This document shows, one piece after another, positions 36,994 to 45,312 of a DNA stretch of 64,000 nucleotides. The notes below the pieces were generated by a model. That model worked only from the letters and a program-made list of their open reading frames with translations, was not told the DNA's origin and searched no databases. Location: NCBI RefSeq assembly GCF_002304005.1, contig NZ_MRCQ01000009.1, forward strand, positions 1 through 64,000, read 5' to 3'. The DNA is from Flavobacterium sp. ACN6. GTDB taxonomy: Bacteria > Bacteroidota > Bacteroidia > Flavobacteriales > Flavobacteriaceae. Both the position numbers and the translations under genes were made by a program. How positions within the stretch are numbered: the first letter of the stretch is position 1; every line of letters begins with the position of its first letter.

Positions 36994-39900
36994 ATGAAAA
37001 GCAAAAATTGTATTAAAACAACAAAGCTTCCATATTTTATGGCGGTGCTGCTTAGCGTATTTATGATGCAGTTTGGATTTGCACAAGAATCCAAAACTGT
37101 AAGTGGAACAATCACCTCTTCCGAAGACGGATTTGGAGTTCCCGGAGCAACTGTACTTGTACAGGGAACAAAATCGAGTACTGTTACCGATTTTGATGGA
37201 AAATATAAAGTGGAAGCCAAAACAGGCGATGTTTTAGTGATCACTTTCGTGGGATTTAAAACACAAAATATTACGGTTGGCGCTCAAAAATTAGTCAACG
37301 TGGTTTTACAGCCAGAAACTGCAGAACTTAAAGAAATTGTAGTAATTGGTTACGGTACTCAAAAGAAGAAAGTTAATACAGCTGCAACTTCTTTGGTATC
37401 AGGAAAAGACATTCAGCAAGTTGCGAGTCTTGATGTTGTAAATGCTTTACAAGGTCAGGCTTCGGGAGTTTCTGTAACTTCTTCTTCTGGTCAGCCTGGT
37501 GCGAATATGGTGGTAAATATTCGTGGTGCAGGTACAGCAGGAAACAGTGATCCTCTTTATGTAGTTGATGGTGTTGTGGTTGATAACGGAATTGGATATC
37601 TTGATCCATCTGTTATTGAAAGGGTTGACGTTTTAAAAGATGCTTCTGCAGCTTCTATCTACGGAGCAAGAGCAGCAAATGGAGTTATCTTGGTTACAAC
37701 TAAAAAAGGAAAAGACGGTAAAATGAATGTGTCTTTCAGCTCATATACAGGTTTTCAGCAGATTGCTAAAAAACTGGATTTATTGAATACACAGGAATAT
37801 ACAACAATTATGAACGAAGCTCGTGTAAATTCTGGATATGCTCCATTATACACAAAGGCTCAAATTGCTGGATTTCCAGATACCGATTGGCAGAAAAGTT
37901 TATTTAACGAAGGTGCAATCAAACAAAATCACTCGCTTTTAATTACAGGTGGTGACGAAAAATCTACAATTGCTACTGGTTTATCTTACTACGGGCAAGA
38001 CGGTATGATCGGAGGATCTACAAGTCAGTCTCAATACGATCGTATTACCTTTACAGTAAACTCTACTTCAGAAGTAATTAAAGGATTTTTAAAAATTGGT
38101 GAAAACTTCACTTTATCAAACATCAAATCAAGCGGTGTTGCAGATGATGGTATTTACAGCAATGCAATTAGAGCTTTCTTAAATGCTGCGCCAATCGATG
38201 CTCCTTACGATGAAAATGGCGGTTTTGCACGTTCAATTATTTCAAACGACGTAACAAATCCTGTTGGATCTTTATACTACAATAACTTCAACCAGACTAA
38301 AACAAACCGTTATGTAGGTAATATTTTTGCAGAATTAAAATTTGCCAAAAACTTTACTTTCAGAACTAGTTATGGTGTTGATATGACAGACAGTAATTAC
38401 CGTTCTTTCAGACCAGTTTACTCTCTTTCTTCAAATGATAATAATACGGTTTCAAGTGTAACTCAAAGTGCTACAAAATCTTTGGGATGGATTTTTGAAA
38501 ATACACTTCAATATAAATTCAATATTGGGTCAGCTCATAATTTTGATTTGTTAGCGGGTACTTCTGCTAAAAAGAATACTTCTGATTACATGGAAGGACA
38601 AGGTAGAAACTTGATTTTTGATGATTTTGCTCACGCTTATTTAGACAATGCAAAAGACCCAACTTCAAATGTGGTAAAAGGAAATCGCAGAGATTACGCG
38701 ATTCAATCTTACTTCGGACGTTTATTGTACGATTACGATAATAAATACTTATTCTCAGCGACAGTTCGTCGTGACGGATCTTCAGAATTTGGTCCAGACA
38801 ACAAATATGCTATTTTCCCTTCATTCTCTGCAGGTTGGAATTTAGACAAAGAAGCTTTCTTTAAAGAAAACAAAGTATTAAATACTTTCAAATTAAGAGC
38901 AAGCTGGGGACAAAATGGTAACGATCAATTTGCAAGAAGATTTGCTTACATGTCAGTTGTAAACTCAACAGATAAAACATATCATTTTGGAACAGGTGAC
39001 GAAACTTTATTAGTAGGTTCAAGCCCTGACCAATTAGCAAACCGTAATTTAAAGTGGGAGACTTCAGAGCAGTTAGACTTAGGTTTTGATGCTACTTTGT
39101 TTAACAACTTTACTTTAACTTTCGATTATTACGATAAGAAAACTAAAGATTGGTTAGTTTTGGCTTCTATTCCTGCTTATGCTGGAGCAACTGCACCTTA
39201 CATTAATGGTGGAGACGTGAGCAACAAAGGTTTTGAAATTGGATTGGCTTACCGCACACGTTTCGGAAAAGATTGGAATTTTGGTATCAACGCCAACCTT
39301 TCACGCAACCAAAACGAAGTGTTGAGAATTGCAAATAATGAAGGAATCATTCACGGAGAATCTAATGTTTTATTCCAAGGTTTAGACGAAATGAACCGTG
39401 TTGAGGTAGGTAAACCAATGGGTTATTTCTACGGTTTAAAAACAGCTGGAATTTTTCAAAATGCTGCAGAAGTTGCAGCGGGAGTACAGCCTAGTGCAGT
39501 TCCTGGAGATGTTCGTTTTGTGGATTTAAACGGTGACGGACAAATTGATGCAAATGATAAAACTCAAATTGGTGATCCAAATCCAGATATTACTTACGGT
39601 GTTAATTTAGAATTATCATACAAAGCTTTTGATTTCTCTATTAATACTTACGGTACTGCTGGAGGACAAAACGTTTTTGGAATTCACGATTACACTCGTG
39701 CTTACACAAACAACACGACAGATGTTTTAAACAGATGGACAAGCGAAGGAACTTCAAACACAGTTCCAAGAGTAACTTACGGAACAGATGATAATGGTAA
39801 CTTCACTAAATTCTCTGATTTGTATATTCAGGATTCTGATTTCTTCAGAATTAAAAATGCTACAATTGGATGTGATTTGACAAAGTTAACAGACAAGTTA

Positions 39901-40083
39901 AAATTCTTCTCTAAATTCAGAGTATACGTTGCAGGAAATAACATTTACACATTCACGAAGTACAAAGGAATGGATCCGGAAATTGGTTTCGGAAACGTAA
40001 ATCAATCTTGGGCTAAAGGAATCGATGTTGGGTATTATCCACAGCCAAGAACCTACATGATGGGTCTAAATGTTAACTTTTAA
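36994..40083 (+). CDS. SusC/RagA-family TonB-linked outer-membrane transporter
   Basis: A 1029-residue outer-membrane protein that imports oligosaccharides with its SusD partner using TonB energy. It has a signal peptide (LPYFMAVLLSVFMMQFGFAQ), a carboxypeptidase-like regulatory domain (residues ~32-107; GTITSSEDGFGVPGATVLVQ), the SusC hallmark LKEIVVIGYGTQKKK, a plug domain (~120-230; VNIRGAGTAGNSDPLYVVDG, RVDVLKDASAASIYGARAAN), and a long barrel ending in MMGLNVNF. SusD follows after 12 bases, so this begins the operon of the polysaccharide locus. The substrate is not readable from the barrel; the enzymes downstream suggest xyloglucan oligosaccharides. Confidence 0.95.
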   Translation: MKSKNCIKTTKLPYFMAVLLSVFMMQFGFAQESKTVSGTITSSEDGFGVPGATVLVQGTKSSTVTDFDGKYKVEAKTGDVLVITFVGFKTQNITVGAQKLVNVVLQPETAELKEIVVIGYGTQKKKVNTAATSLVSGKDIQQVASLDVVNALQGQASGVSVTSSSGQPGANMVVNIRGAGTAGNSDPLYVVDGVVVDNGIGYLDPSVIERVDVLKDASAASIYGARAANGVILVTTKKGKDGKMNVSFSSYTGFQQIAKKLDLLNTQEYTTIMNEARVNSGYAPLYTKAQIAGFPDTDWQKSLFNEGAIKQNHSLLITGGDEKSTIATGLSYYGQDGMIGGSTSQSQYDRITFTVNSTSEVIKGFLKIGENFTLSNIKSSGVADDGIYSNAIRAFLNAAPIDAPYDENGGFARSIISNDVTNPVGSLYYNNFNQTKTNRYVGNIFAELKFAKNFTFRTSYGVDMTDSNYRSFRPVYSLSSNDNNTVSSVTQSATKSLGWIFENTLQYKFNIGSAHNFDLLAGTSAKKNTSDYMEGQGRNLIFDDFAHAYLDNAKDPTSNVVKGNRRDYAIQSYFGRLLYDYDNKYLFSATVRRDGSSEFGPDNKYAIFPSFSAGWNLDKEAFFKENKVLNTFKLRASWGQNGNDQFARRFAYMSVVNSTDKTYHFGTGDETLLVGSSPDQLANRNLKWETSEQLDLGFDATLFNNFTLTFDYYDKKTKDWLVLASIPAYAGATAPYINGGDVSNKGFEIGLAYRTRFGKDWNFGINANLSRNQNEVLRIANNEGIIHGESNVLFQGLDEMNRVEVGKPMGYFYGLKTAGIFQNAAEVAAGVQPSAVPGDVRFVDLNGDGQIDANDKTQIGDPNPDITYGVNLELSYKAFDFSINTYGTAGGQNVFGIHDYTRAYTNNTTDVLNRWTSEGTSNTVPRVTYGTDDNGNFTKFSDLYIQDSDFFRIKNATIGCDLTKLTDKLKFFSKFRVYVAGNNIYTFTKYKGMDPEIGFGNVNQSWAKGIDVGYYPQPRTYMMGLNVNF

Positions 40084-40095
40084 ATTTTGAAAACG

Positions 40096-41676
40096 ATGAA
40101 AACATATATAAAATTATTTGCCCTTTCAAGCCTTCTGGTTTTAGGTTCTTGTTCGGAGGATTTTTTGGAAAACGAACCATATACAGATAAAGTAACGGAG
40201 AATTTTTATAAAACTCCATCTGATGCTTTTGAAGGTTTGGTTGCCGTTTATGACGTATTGCAAAGAGAAGCTTATGGTACACAATTGATCGTAAGCGAGC
40301 AGGCATCTGATAACTGTTTTGGTGGATTTGGTATTGCAGATCCAACTGTAGATTTGCAGTGGGACCGCTTTCAATATACTACAGATAAAGATATGAATAG
40401 CCTGACTTGGTCAAACTCTTATCTTGGAATTTACAGAGCAAATGTTCTATTAGAAAACTTAGACAAAGTAAACTGGGGATCTGAGACAGCTTTAAAAACA
40501 CGTTACGAAGCGGAAGCTCGTTTCTTGAGAGCACATTTTCATTTCCAGGCAGCAAAAATGTTTGGTGATATTATTCCGTTGGATCATACGGTAACAACAA
40601 GTGAATTTGAATTACCAAGACAAACTCCAGAAGTTACTTATGCTTTAATTGCAAACGATTTAAAATTTGCTGCTGATAACTTAGGTCCAGAGAATTACTC
40701 ACAAGCAGGAAATGCAAACTACGGACGTATTACAAAATGGGCTGCAGAAGCTTATTTAGCTAGAACATTCTTATTTTACACTGGAGCTTACAACAAAACA
40801 GATCTAGCCGGAGTAATTACAAAAGCGCAAGCTGTAACTTATATCAATGATGCTGTAAATAATAGCGGACACGGTTTAGTGGCTGATTTCGCAAATCTTT
40901 GGTTAGCAGCTTCTTTTGAAAATTTTGCAGGAGAAGATAATACAGAAATGGTTTGGGCTGTTCGTTTCAACGGATCAGGAAAAGGAAATTGGGATCTTCA
41001 TGAAGGAAACCGTTTCCAAGTAAACATTGCGCCGCGTGGAGGCTCAATTGGTAAATACGCAACAGGATGGGGAGGAGCAACTGTAAATCCTAAATTGGTT
41101 GCTGCATACGATAATGCTGATACAAGAAAAGGAGCTTCGTTTATTGATTATGTTGGTGAAGGATTAAACTTTGACCCGCAAGCTAGAGAGCAACGTCAAT
41201 ATACTGGATATTCTTGGAAAAAATACTGCCCAATTACTAACGCTGCAGGAGTTGCAGTTGTAGAGGCAAATGGAGGAAACTTCCAAATTGATAACTATCA
41301 AGATTATGCGGTTATTCGTTTTGCAGATGTTTTATTAATGGCTGCTGAATTGAATTTAGGAACAAATGCTGCATTAGCACAAACAGATTTAGACAGAGTT
41401 CGTGATCGTGCTTTTAAAACTACGACAAATAGAGTTCCTGCAACTCAGGCCAATATTATGGAAGAGCGTCGTCTTGAATTAGCATTAGAAGGTTTACGTT
41501 ATTTTGACTTAATCAGACAAGGTATGCCTGTAATGAAAGCGGCGATTGATAACAATACTGGAGATTCTCAGTTTGCGGTTACTTTTAGACCAGAAACGCT
41601 GGGATGGCTGCCTTTACCACAATCACAGATTGTACTTTCAAACGGTACTATTCAACAAAATCCAGGTTGGAACTAA
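40096..41676 (+). CDS. SusD/RagB-family surface glycan-binding lipoprotein
   Basis: A 526-residue outer-membrane lipoprotein that captures oligosaccharides over the SusC pore. The ATG at 40096 is preferred to a TTG at 40087 because it gives the signal MKTYIKLFALSSLLVLGSC with a lipobox at C19. Family marks are FLENEPYTDKV near the start, EARFLRAHFHFQAAKMFGDI, a TPR-rich core, YAVIRFADVLLMAAELN and LEEERRLEL-type text (MEERRLELALEGLRYFDLIR), ending PQSQIVLSNGTIQQNPGW. It is paired with SusC (12-base gap) and followed closely by a third lipoprotein. Confidence 0.95.
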   Translation: MKTYIKLFALSSLLVLGSCSEDFLENEPYTDKVTENFYKTPSDAFEGLVAVYDVLQREAYGTQLIVSEQASDNCFGGFGIADPTVDLQWDRFQYTTDKDMNSLTWSNSYLGIYRANVLLENLDKVNWGSETALKTRYEAEARFLRAHFHFQAAKMFGDIIPLDHTVTTSEFELPRQTPEVTYALIANDLKFAADNLGPENYSQAGNANYGRITKWAAEAYLARTFLFYTGAYNKTDLAGVITKAQAVTYINDAVNNSGHGLVADFANLWLAASFENFAGEDNTEMVWAVRFNGSGKGNWDLHEGNRFQVNIAPRGGSIGKYATGWGGATVNPKLVAAYDNADTRKGASFIDYVGEGLNFDPQAREQRQYTGYSWKKYCPITNAAGVAVVEANGGNFQIDNYQDYAVIRFADVLLMAAELNLGTNAALAQTDLDRVRDRAFKTTTNRVPATQANIMEERRLELALEGLRYFDLIRQGMPVMKAAIDNNTGDSQFAVTFRPETLGWLPLPQSQIVLSNGTIQQNPGWN

Positions 41677-41694
41677 CATTTAAACAAATTGATT

Positions 41695-42564
41695 ATGAAA
41701 CGTATATTATATATAGTATTAGCGGCTGTAACAATCAGTTCGTTTTTATTCTCTTGCGAGCCTGTTGAAGATCGTGAAAGTCTGCCGGCAGTAACGCTGA
41801 CACCAGAAACACTTGAGTTCTCGATAACTCAAAACACTGCAAAAAAGAATGAAGTAGTTTTAAAGAATGACGATCCAACGGTAATTCCATACTGGAGATA
41901 TGTTGATGGAAATGGGAATGAACTTGGACATTCTAACAAAAGTGATGATAAAGTAAATTTTCCTTTTGCAGGGAAGTACACTATTTTTTACACAGCGTTT
42001 GTTAGAGGAGGTTCTGTTGAAGCAGCGCCGGTAACGGTAGAAGTTCCAGAAAATGATGATGCTTTCTTCAGCGATCCAAGATGGGAAAAACTGACTAATG
42101 GACAAGCTGGAAAAACTTGGGTTTTATACATGACAGCTCCATTAGAATTTATCGGAAATACACCAAGTTATGTAAACAGAGAGGTGAGTGGTCCAGGATG
42201 GTGGCCAAACCTTTCAGATATTTCTTGGGCTGGTCTTGAAAACAAAGATTGGGGAGAAATTACATTTAATTTAGATGGAGGTTACAATGTTTCGGTAACA
42301 CAAACCAACCCAGCTTTAGGAAATACACAAAAAACAACCAAAGTAGGAACATTCAATTTTAGTCTTACAACTGGAGAAACAAATGATAGAATTTCGTTTA
42401 ACGGAGGTACAGAAATGCTGCATCCAAACGAACCAAGTTATTTTAGTCCTTCTTTCAGTTTCACGAATGTAAAAATTGTTGAACTTACTGATACAAGTTT
42501 ATGCTTTATCGGAATTAGAGCAGATGGTGATTATTTAATTTATCATTTAGTTCCAAAATCATAA
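41695..42564 (+). CDS. Third lipoprotein of the SusCD operon, possible surface glycan-binding protein
   Basis: A 289-residue lipoprotein starting at ATG 41695 (a TTG at 41689 is less likely). The signal MKRILYIVLAAVTISSFLFSC ends in a lipobox cysteine. Residues ~35-110 look like a PKD/Ig-like domain (VTLTPETLEFSITQN, FPFAGKYTIFYTAFVRGG). The remainder (WEKLTNGQAGKTWVLYMTA, GPGWWPNLSDISWAG, WGEITFNLDGGYNV) is a beta-rich domain with many Trp. No family name is certain. Genes in this place in Sus-type loci often code for SusE/F-like or other glycan-binding lipoproteins. It ends the susCD unit, with a hairpin following. Confidence 0.75.
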   Translation: MKRILYIVLAAVTISSFLFSCEPVEDRESLPAVTLTPETLEFSITQNTAKKNEVVLKNDDPTVIPYWRYVDGNGNELGHSNKSDDKVNFPFAGKYTIFYTAFVRGGSVEAAPVTVEVPENDDAFFSDPRWEKLTNGQAGKTWVLYMTAPLEFIGNTPSYVNREVSGPGWWPNLSDISWAGLENKDWGEITFNLDGGYNVSVTQTNPALGNTQKTTKVGTFNFSLTTGETNDRISFNGGTEMLHPNEPSYFSPSFSFTNVKIVELTDTSLCFIGIRADGDYLIYHLVPKS

Positions 42565-42578
42565 GTTAGTTAGTTTTG

Positions 42579-42627
42579 AAGTCTCAGTTTTAAATACATT
42601 TTATAATGTGCTTTAAGACTGAGACTT
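42579..42627 (+). promoter_or_regulatory. Hairpin separating the susCD unit from the hydrolase genes
   Basis: AAGTCTCAGT (42579-42588) pairs with ACTGAGACTT (42618-42627), with further pairing inside (ACATT/AATGT). No strong T run follows, so it may be a partial terminator or an RNA-stabilising or processing hairpin. Confidence 0.55.
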
Positions 42628-42702
42628 AAATTATTTTAAGAAGAAATATTCGAAATCATTTTTTATTTCTATCTTCCATTTCCAAAAACACAAAAAGCAC
42701 CT

Positions 42703-45189
42703 ATGCATATTAGAAAAAACATAAAAAGCATAAGTTTATTGGCAGTCGCGGCTGGAGTACTTTTATTCAATTCCTGCGCTAAAAAAGGCGATGCATTTAT
42801 AAACAGAAAAGTTTCTTTTAATACAGATTGGAGTTTTCACCTTAACGATAGTATTGTGGATAAAGATACCATCGGAAGTACTACAAAATGGCGAAAACTA
42901 GACGTTCCTCATGATTGGAGCATCGAAGGCAATTTTGATGAAAAAAGTCCTGCAGGTTATGGAGGCGGCGCTTTAAACGGAGGTTTAGGCTGGTACAAAA
43001 AAACATTCAAAGTCGCTGCAGAAGACAGCACAAAAGTAACATCTATCACTTTTGACGGTGTTTACAAAGACAGCGAAGTCTGGGTAAACGGACATTTTTT
43101 AGGAAAACGTCCAAACGGATATATTGGTTTTCAGTATGAAATTTCTCCTTATTTAAATTATGGAGATAAAAACAACGAAATAATTGTTAAGGTTGACAAT
43201 TCAAAACAACCCAATTCACGCTGGTATTCAGGTTCAGGAATTTTTAGAAATGTCTGGATCGAAACCACAGATAAACTGCATGTTGCACAATGGGGAACTT
43301 ATGTGACAACACCAAAAGTTACGGCTCAAAAAGCTTCAGTAGAATTTGAAACTACCATTCAAAATCAAAACACAGCAGCAAAAAAAGCGACCGTAACCAC
43401 TACTATTTTTAAAGAAGATACCAAAGTAACATCGGTTACTCAAGATATAACAATCGGTGCCAATGCCAATCAAACCTTAAAACAATCTGCAGAAGTGGAA
43501 AATCCTGTTTTATGGTCGGTTGAAAAACCAGAATTGTATACCGCAGTTACTGAAATTTCGCTTGACGATAAAATCGTTGATCAATACAAGACCAATTTCG
43601 GAATCAGAGATTTTAAATTTGATTTGAATAAAGGTTTTATTTTGAATGGAAAACAGGTAAAAATAAAAGGAGTTTGTTTACATCATGATTTAGGTCCGCT
43701 GGGGGCTGCAATCAATACGCGTGCTATCGAACGTCAATTGGAAATCATGAAAGAAATGGGTGTAAACGGAATCAGAACTTCTCATAATCCGCCTGCTCCA
43801 GAACTTTTAGATCTTTGCGATAAAATGGGTTTCATTGTTATGGATGAAGCTTTCGACATGTGGAAACAAACCAAAACCAAATACGATTACGGAAACGATT
43901 GGGACAAATGGCACAAAAAAGATCTAATTGATCAATTGCTGCGTGACCGAAATCATCCAAGTATTTTTGTTTGGAGCATTGGAAATGAAATTCCAGAACA
44001 ATGGAACGAAACGGGTGTTGTAATTGCCAAAGAATTAGCAGCAATTACACGTCAGTACGATAAAACACGTCCGTTGACCGCTGCGATGAATCCGCCTGTG
44101 AATATGAATATTGATGAAGTGACGTTACAGTTTGAGAAAAACAATGTTTCGATTAATCCGCTTGCTGGATCAGGTGTTTTAGACTTGATTGGGTACAATT
44201 ATGCACATCAAACGTACGAACATCACCTAAAAAACTTTCCAAATACACCTTTCATTGCAACAGAAACGACTTCTGGTTTGCAGACAAGAGGATATTATGA
44301 CGCCGTTTCAGATACTATCAAAAAATGGCCGGTAAGATGGGACCTTAAATTTACAGAAGGAAATCCAGGTAACACAGTTTCTGCTTACGATCAGGTTCAG
44401 ACACCTTGGGGCTCTACTCACGAAGCAACATGGAAAGTAATTAAAAAACACGATTTCCTTTCTGGAATGTACATCTGGACAGGTTTCGATTATATCGGCG
44501 AACCAACTCCGTATGAATGGCCGTCAATTAGTTCTTATTTTGGAATTGCAGATTTAGCAGGTTTCCCAAAAGATGTGTATTATATGTACCAAAGTGAATG
44601 GACTGATAAAACGGTGCTGCACATTTTTCCTCATTGGAATTGGAAAGCGGGACAAACTGTTGACGTATGGGCATATTACAATAAAGCCGATGAGGTGGAA
44701 CTTTTTGTAAACGGAAAATCAGTTGGAAAAAGAAGCAAAAAAGGAGACGATCTTCATGTAATGTGGAGAATTCCTTTTGAAGCAGGAACTTTAAAAGCCA
44801 TTTCTCGTAAAGACGGAAAAGTGGTTTTAGAAAAAGAAATTAAAACGGCTGGAAAACCTTCGCAGTTAAAATTGACTGCTGACAGAAGCACAATCAAAGC
44901 AGATAAAAATGATTTGTCATTTATAACAGTTGATATTTTAGATGGTAAAGGCACTTTGGTTCCGAATGCCAATAACGAAATCAATTTTTCATTAAAAGGA
45001 AACGGAAAAATTGTTGGTGTTTGCAGCGGTGATCCCGTAAGTCACGAACCTTATAAAGGAACTAAACATACCGCTTTGGCAGGAAAATGTTTAGTAATCG
45101 TTCAATCGGGTAATGCAGCCGAAAGATTAGAATTAACTGCTAAAGCGAATGGACTAAAACAAGCCACAATCGTAATTACAACAGAATAA
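42703..45189 (+). CDS. Glycoside hydrolase family 2 lipoprotein, probable beta-galactosidase
   Basis: An 828-residue enzyme with lipoprotein signal (LLAVAAGVLLFNSC). GH2 domains are in order: sugar-binding jelly-roll (residues ~35-205; LDVPHDWSIEGNFDE, GGLGWYKKTF, FDGVYKDSEVWVNGHFLG), Ig-like (~206-310), and a TIM barrel (~315-610). The acid/base is E429 (VWSIGNEIPEQW) and the nucleophile E521 (FIATETTSG). The C-terminus is a DUF4982-like and Ig domain (VELFVNGKSVGKRSKKG). Family 2 includes beta-galactosidases, mannosidases and glucuronidases; galactosidase is the likely role in a xyloglucan locus. The signal places it at the periplasmic or surface membrane. Confidence 0.88.
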   Translation: MHIRKNIKSISLLAVAAGVLLFNSCAKKGDAFINRKVSFNTDWSFHLNDSIVDKDTIGSTTKWRKLDVPHDWSIEGNFDEKSPAGYGGGALNGGLGWYKKTFKVAAEDSTKVTSITFDGVYKDSEVWVNGHFLGKRPNGYIGFQYEISPYLNYGDKNNEIIVKVDNSKQPNSRWYSGSGIFRNVWIETTDKLHVAQWGTYVTTPKVTAQKASVEFETTIQNQNTAAKKATVTTTIFKEDTKVTSVTQDITIGANANQTLKQSAEVENPVLWSVEKPELYTAVTEISLDDKIVDQYKTNFGIRDFKFDLNKGFILNGKQVKIKGVCLHHDLGPLGAAINTRAIERQLEIMKEMGVNGIRTSHNPPAPELLDLCDKMGFIVMDEAFDMWKQTKTKYDYGNDWDKWHKKDLIDQLLRDRNHPSIFVWSIGNEIPEQWNETGVVIAKELAAITRQYDKTRPLTAAMNPPVNMNIDEVTLQFEKNNVSINPLAGSGVLDLIGYNYAHQTYEHHLKNFPNTPFIATETTSGLQTRGYYDAVSDTIKKWPVRWDLKFTEGNPGNTVSAYDQVQTPWGSTHEATWKVIKKHDFLSGMYIWTGFDYIGEPTPYEWPSISSYFGIADLAGFPKDVYYMYQSEWTDKTVLHIFPHWNWKAGQTVDVWAYYNKADEVELFVNGKSVGKRSKKGDDLHVMWRIPFEAGTLKAISRKDGKVVLEKEIKTAGKPSQLKLTADRSTIKADKNDLSFITVDILDGKGTLVPNANNEINFSLKGNGKIVGVCSGDPVSHEPYKGTKHTALAGKCLVIVQSGNAAERLELTAKANGLKQATIVITTE

Positions 45190-45196
45190 TAAGTTA

Positions 45197-45293
45197 CGTT
45201 CCTGCAAGGTTTTCAAAACCTTGTAGGTATAAATAGTAAAGTATAGAATAAAAAATAGTAAACCTACAAGGTTTTGAAAACCTTGCAGGAACG
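45197..45293. repeat. Perfect 32-bp inverted repeat pair (AGGTTTT-AAAACCT family)
   Basis: Arms 45197-45228 and 45262-45293 are exact reverse complements, 33 bases apart. Each arm is also a near palindrome (CCTGCAAGG...CCTTGTAGG around TTTTCAAAA). It fills the gap between the GH2 and GH31 genes and reaches to 20 bases before the GH31 start. Confidence 0.9.
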
Positions 45294-45312
45294 AAATGCA
45301 AAAACTAAACTA

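Noticed and set aside
45274..45312. TTG start adding 13 residues to the GH31 protein
   Set aside because: The extra part comes from the palindromic repeat and would block the signal peptide; the ATG at 45313 is better.
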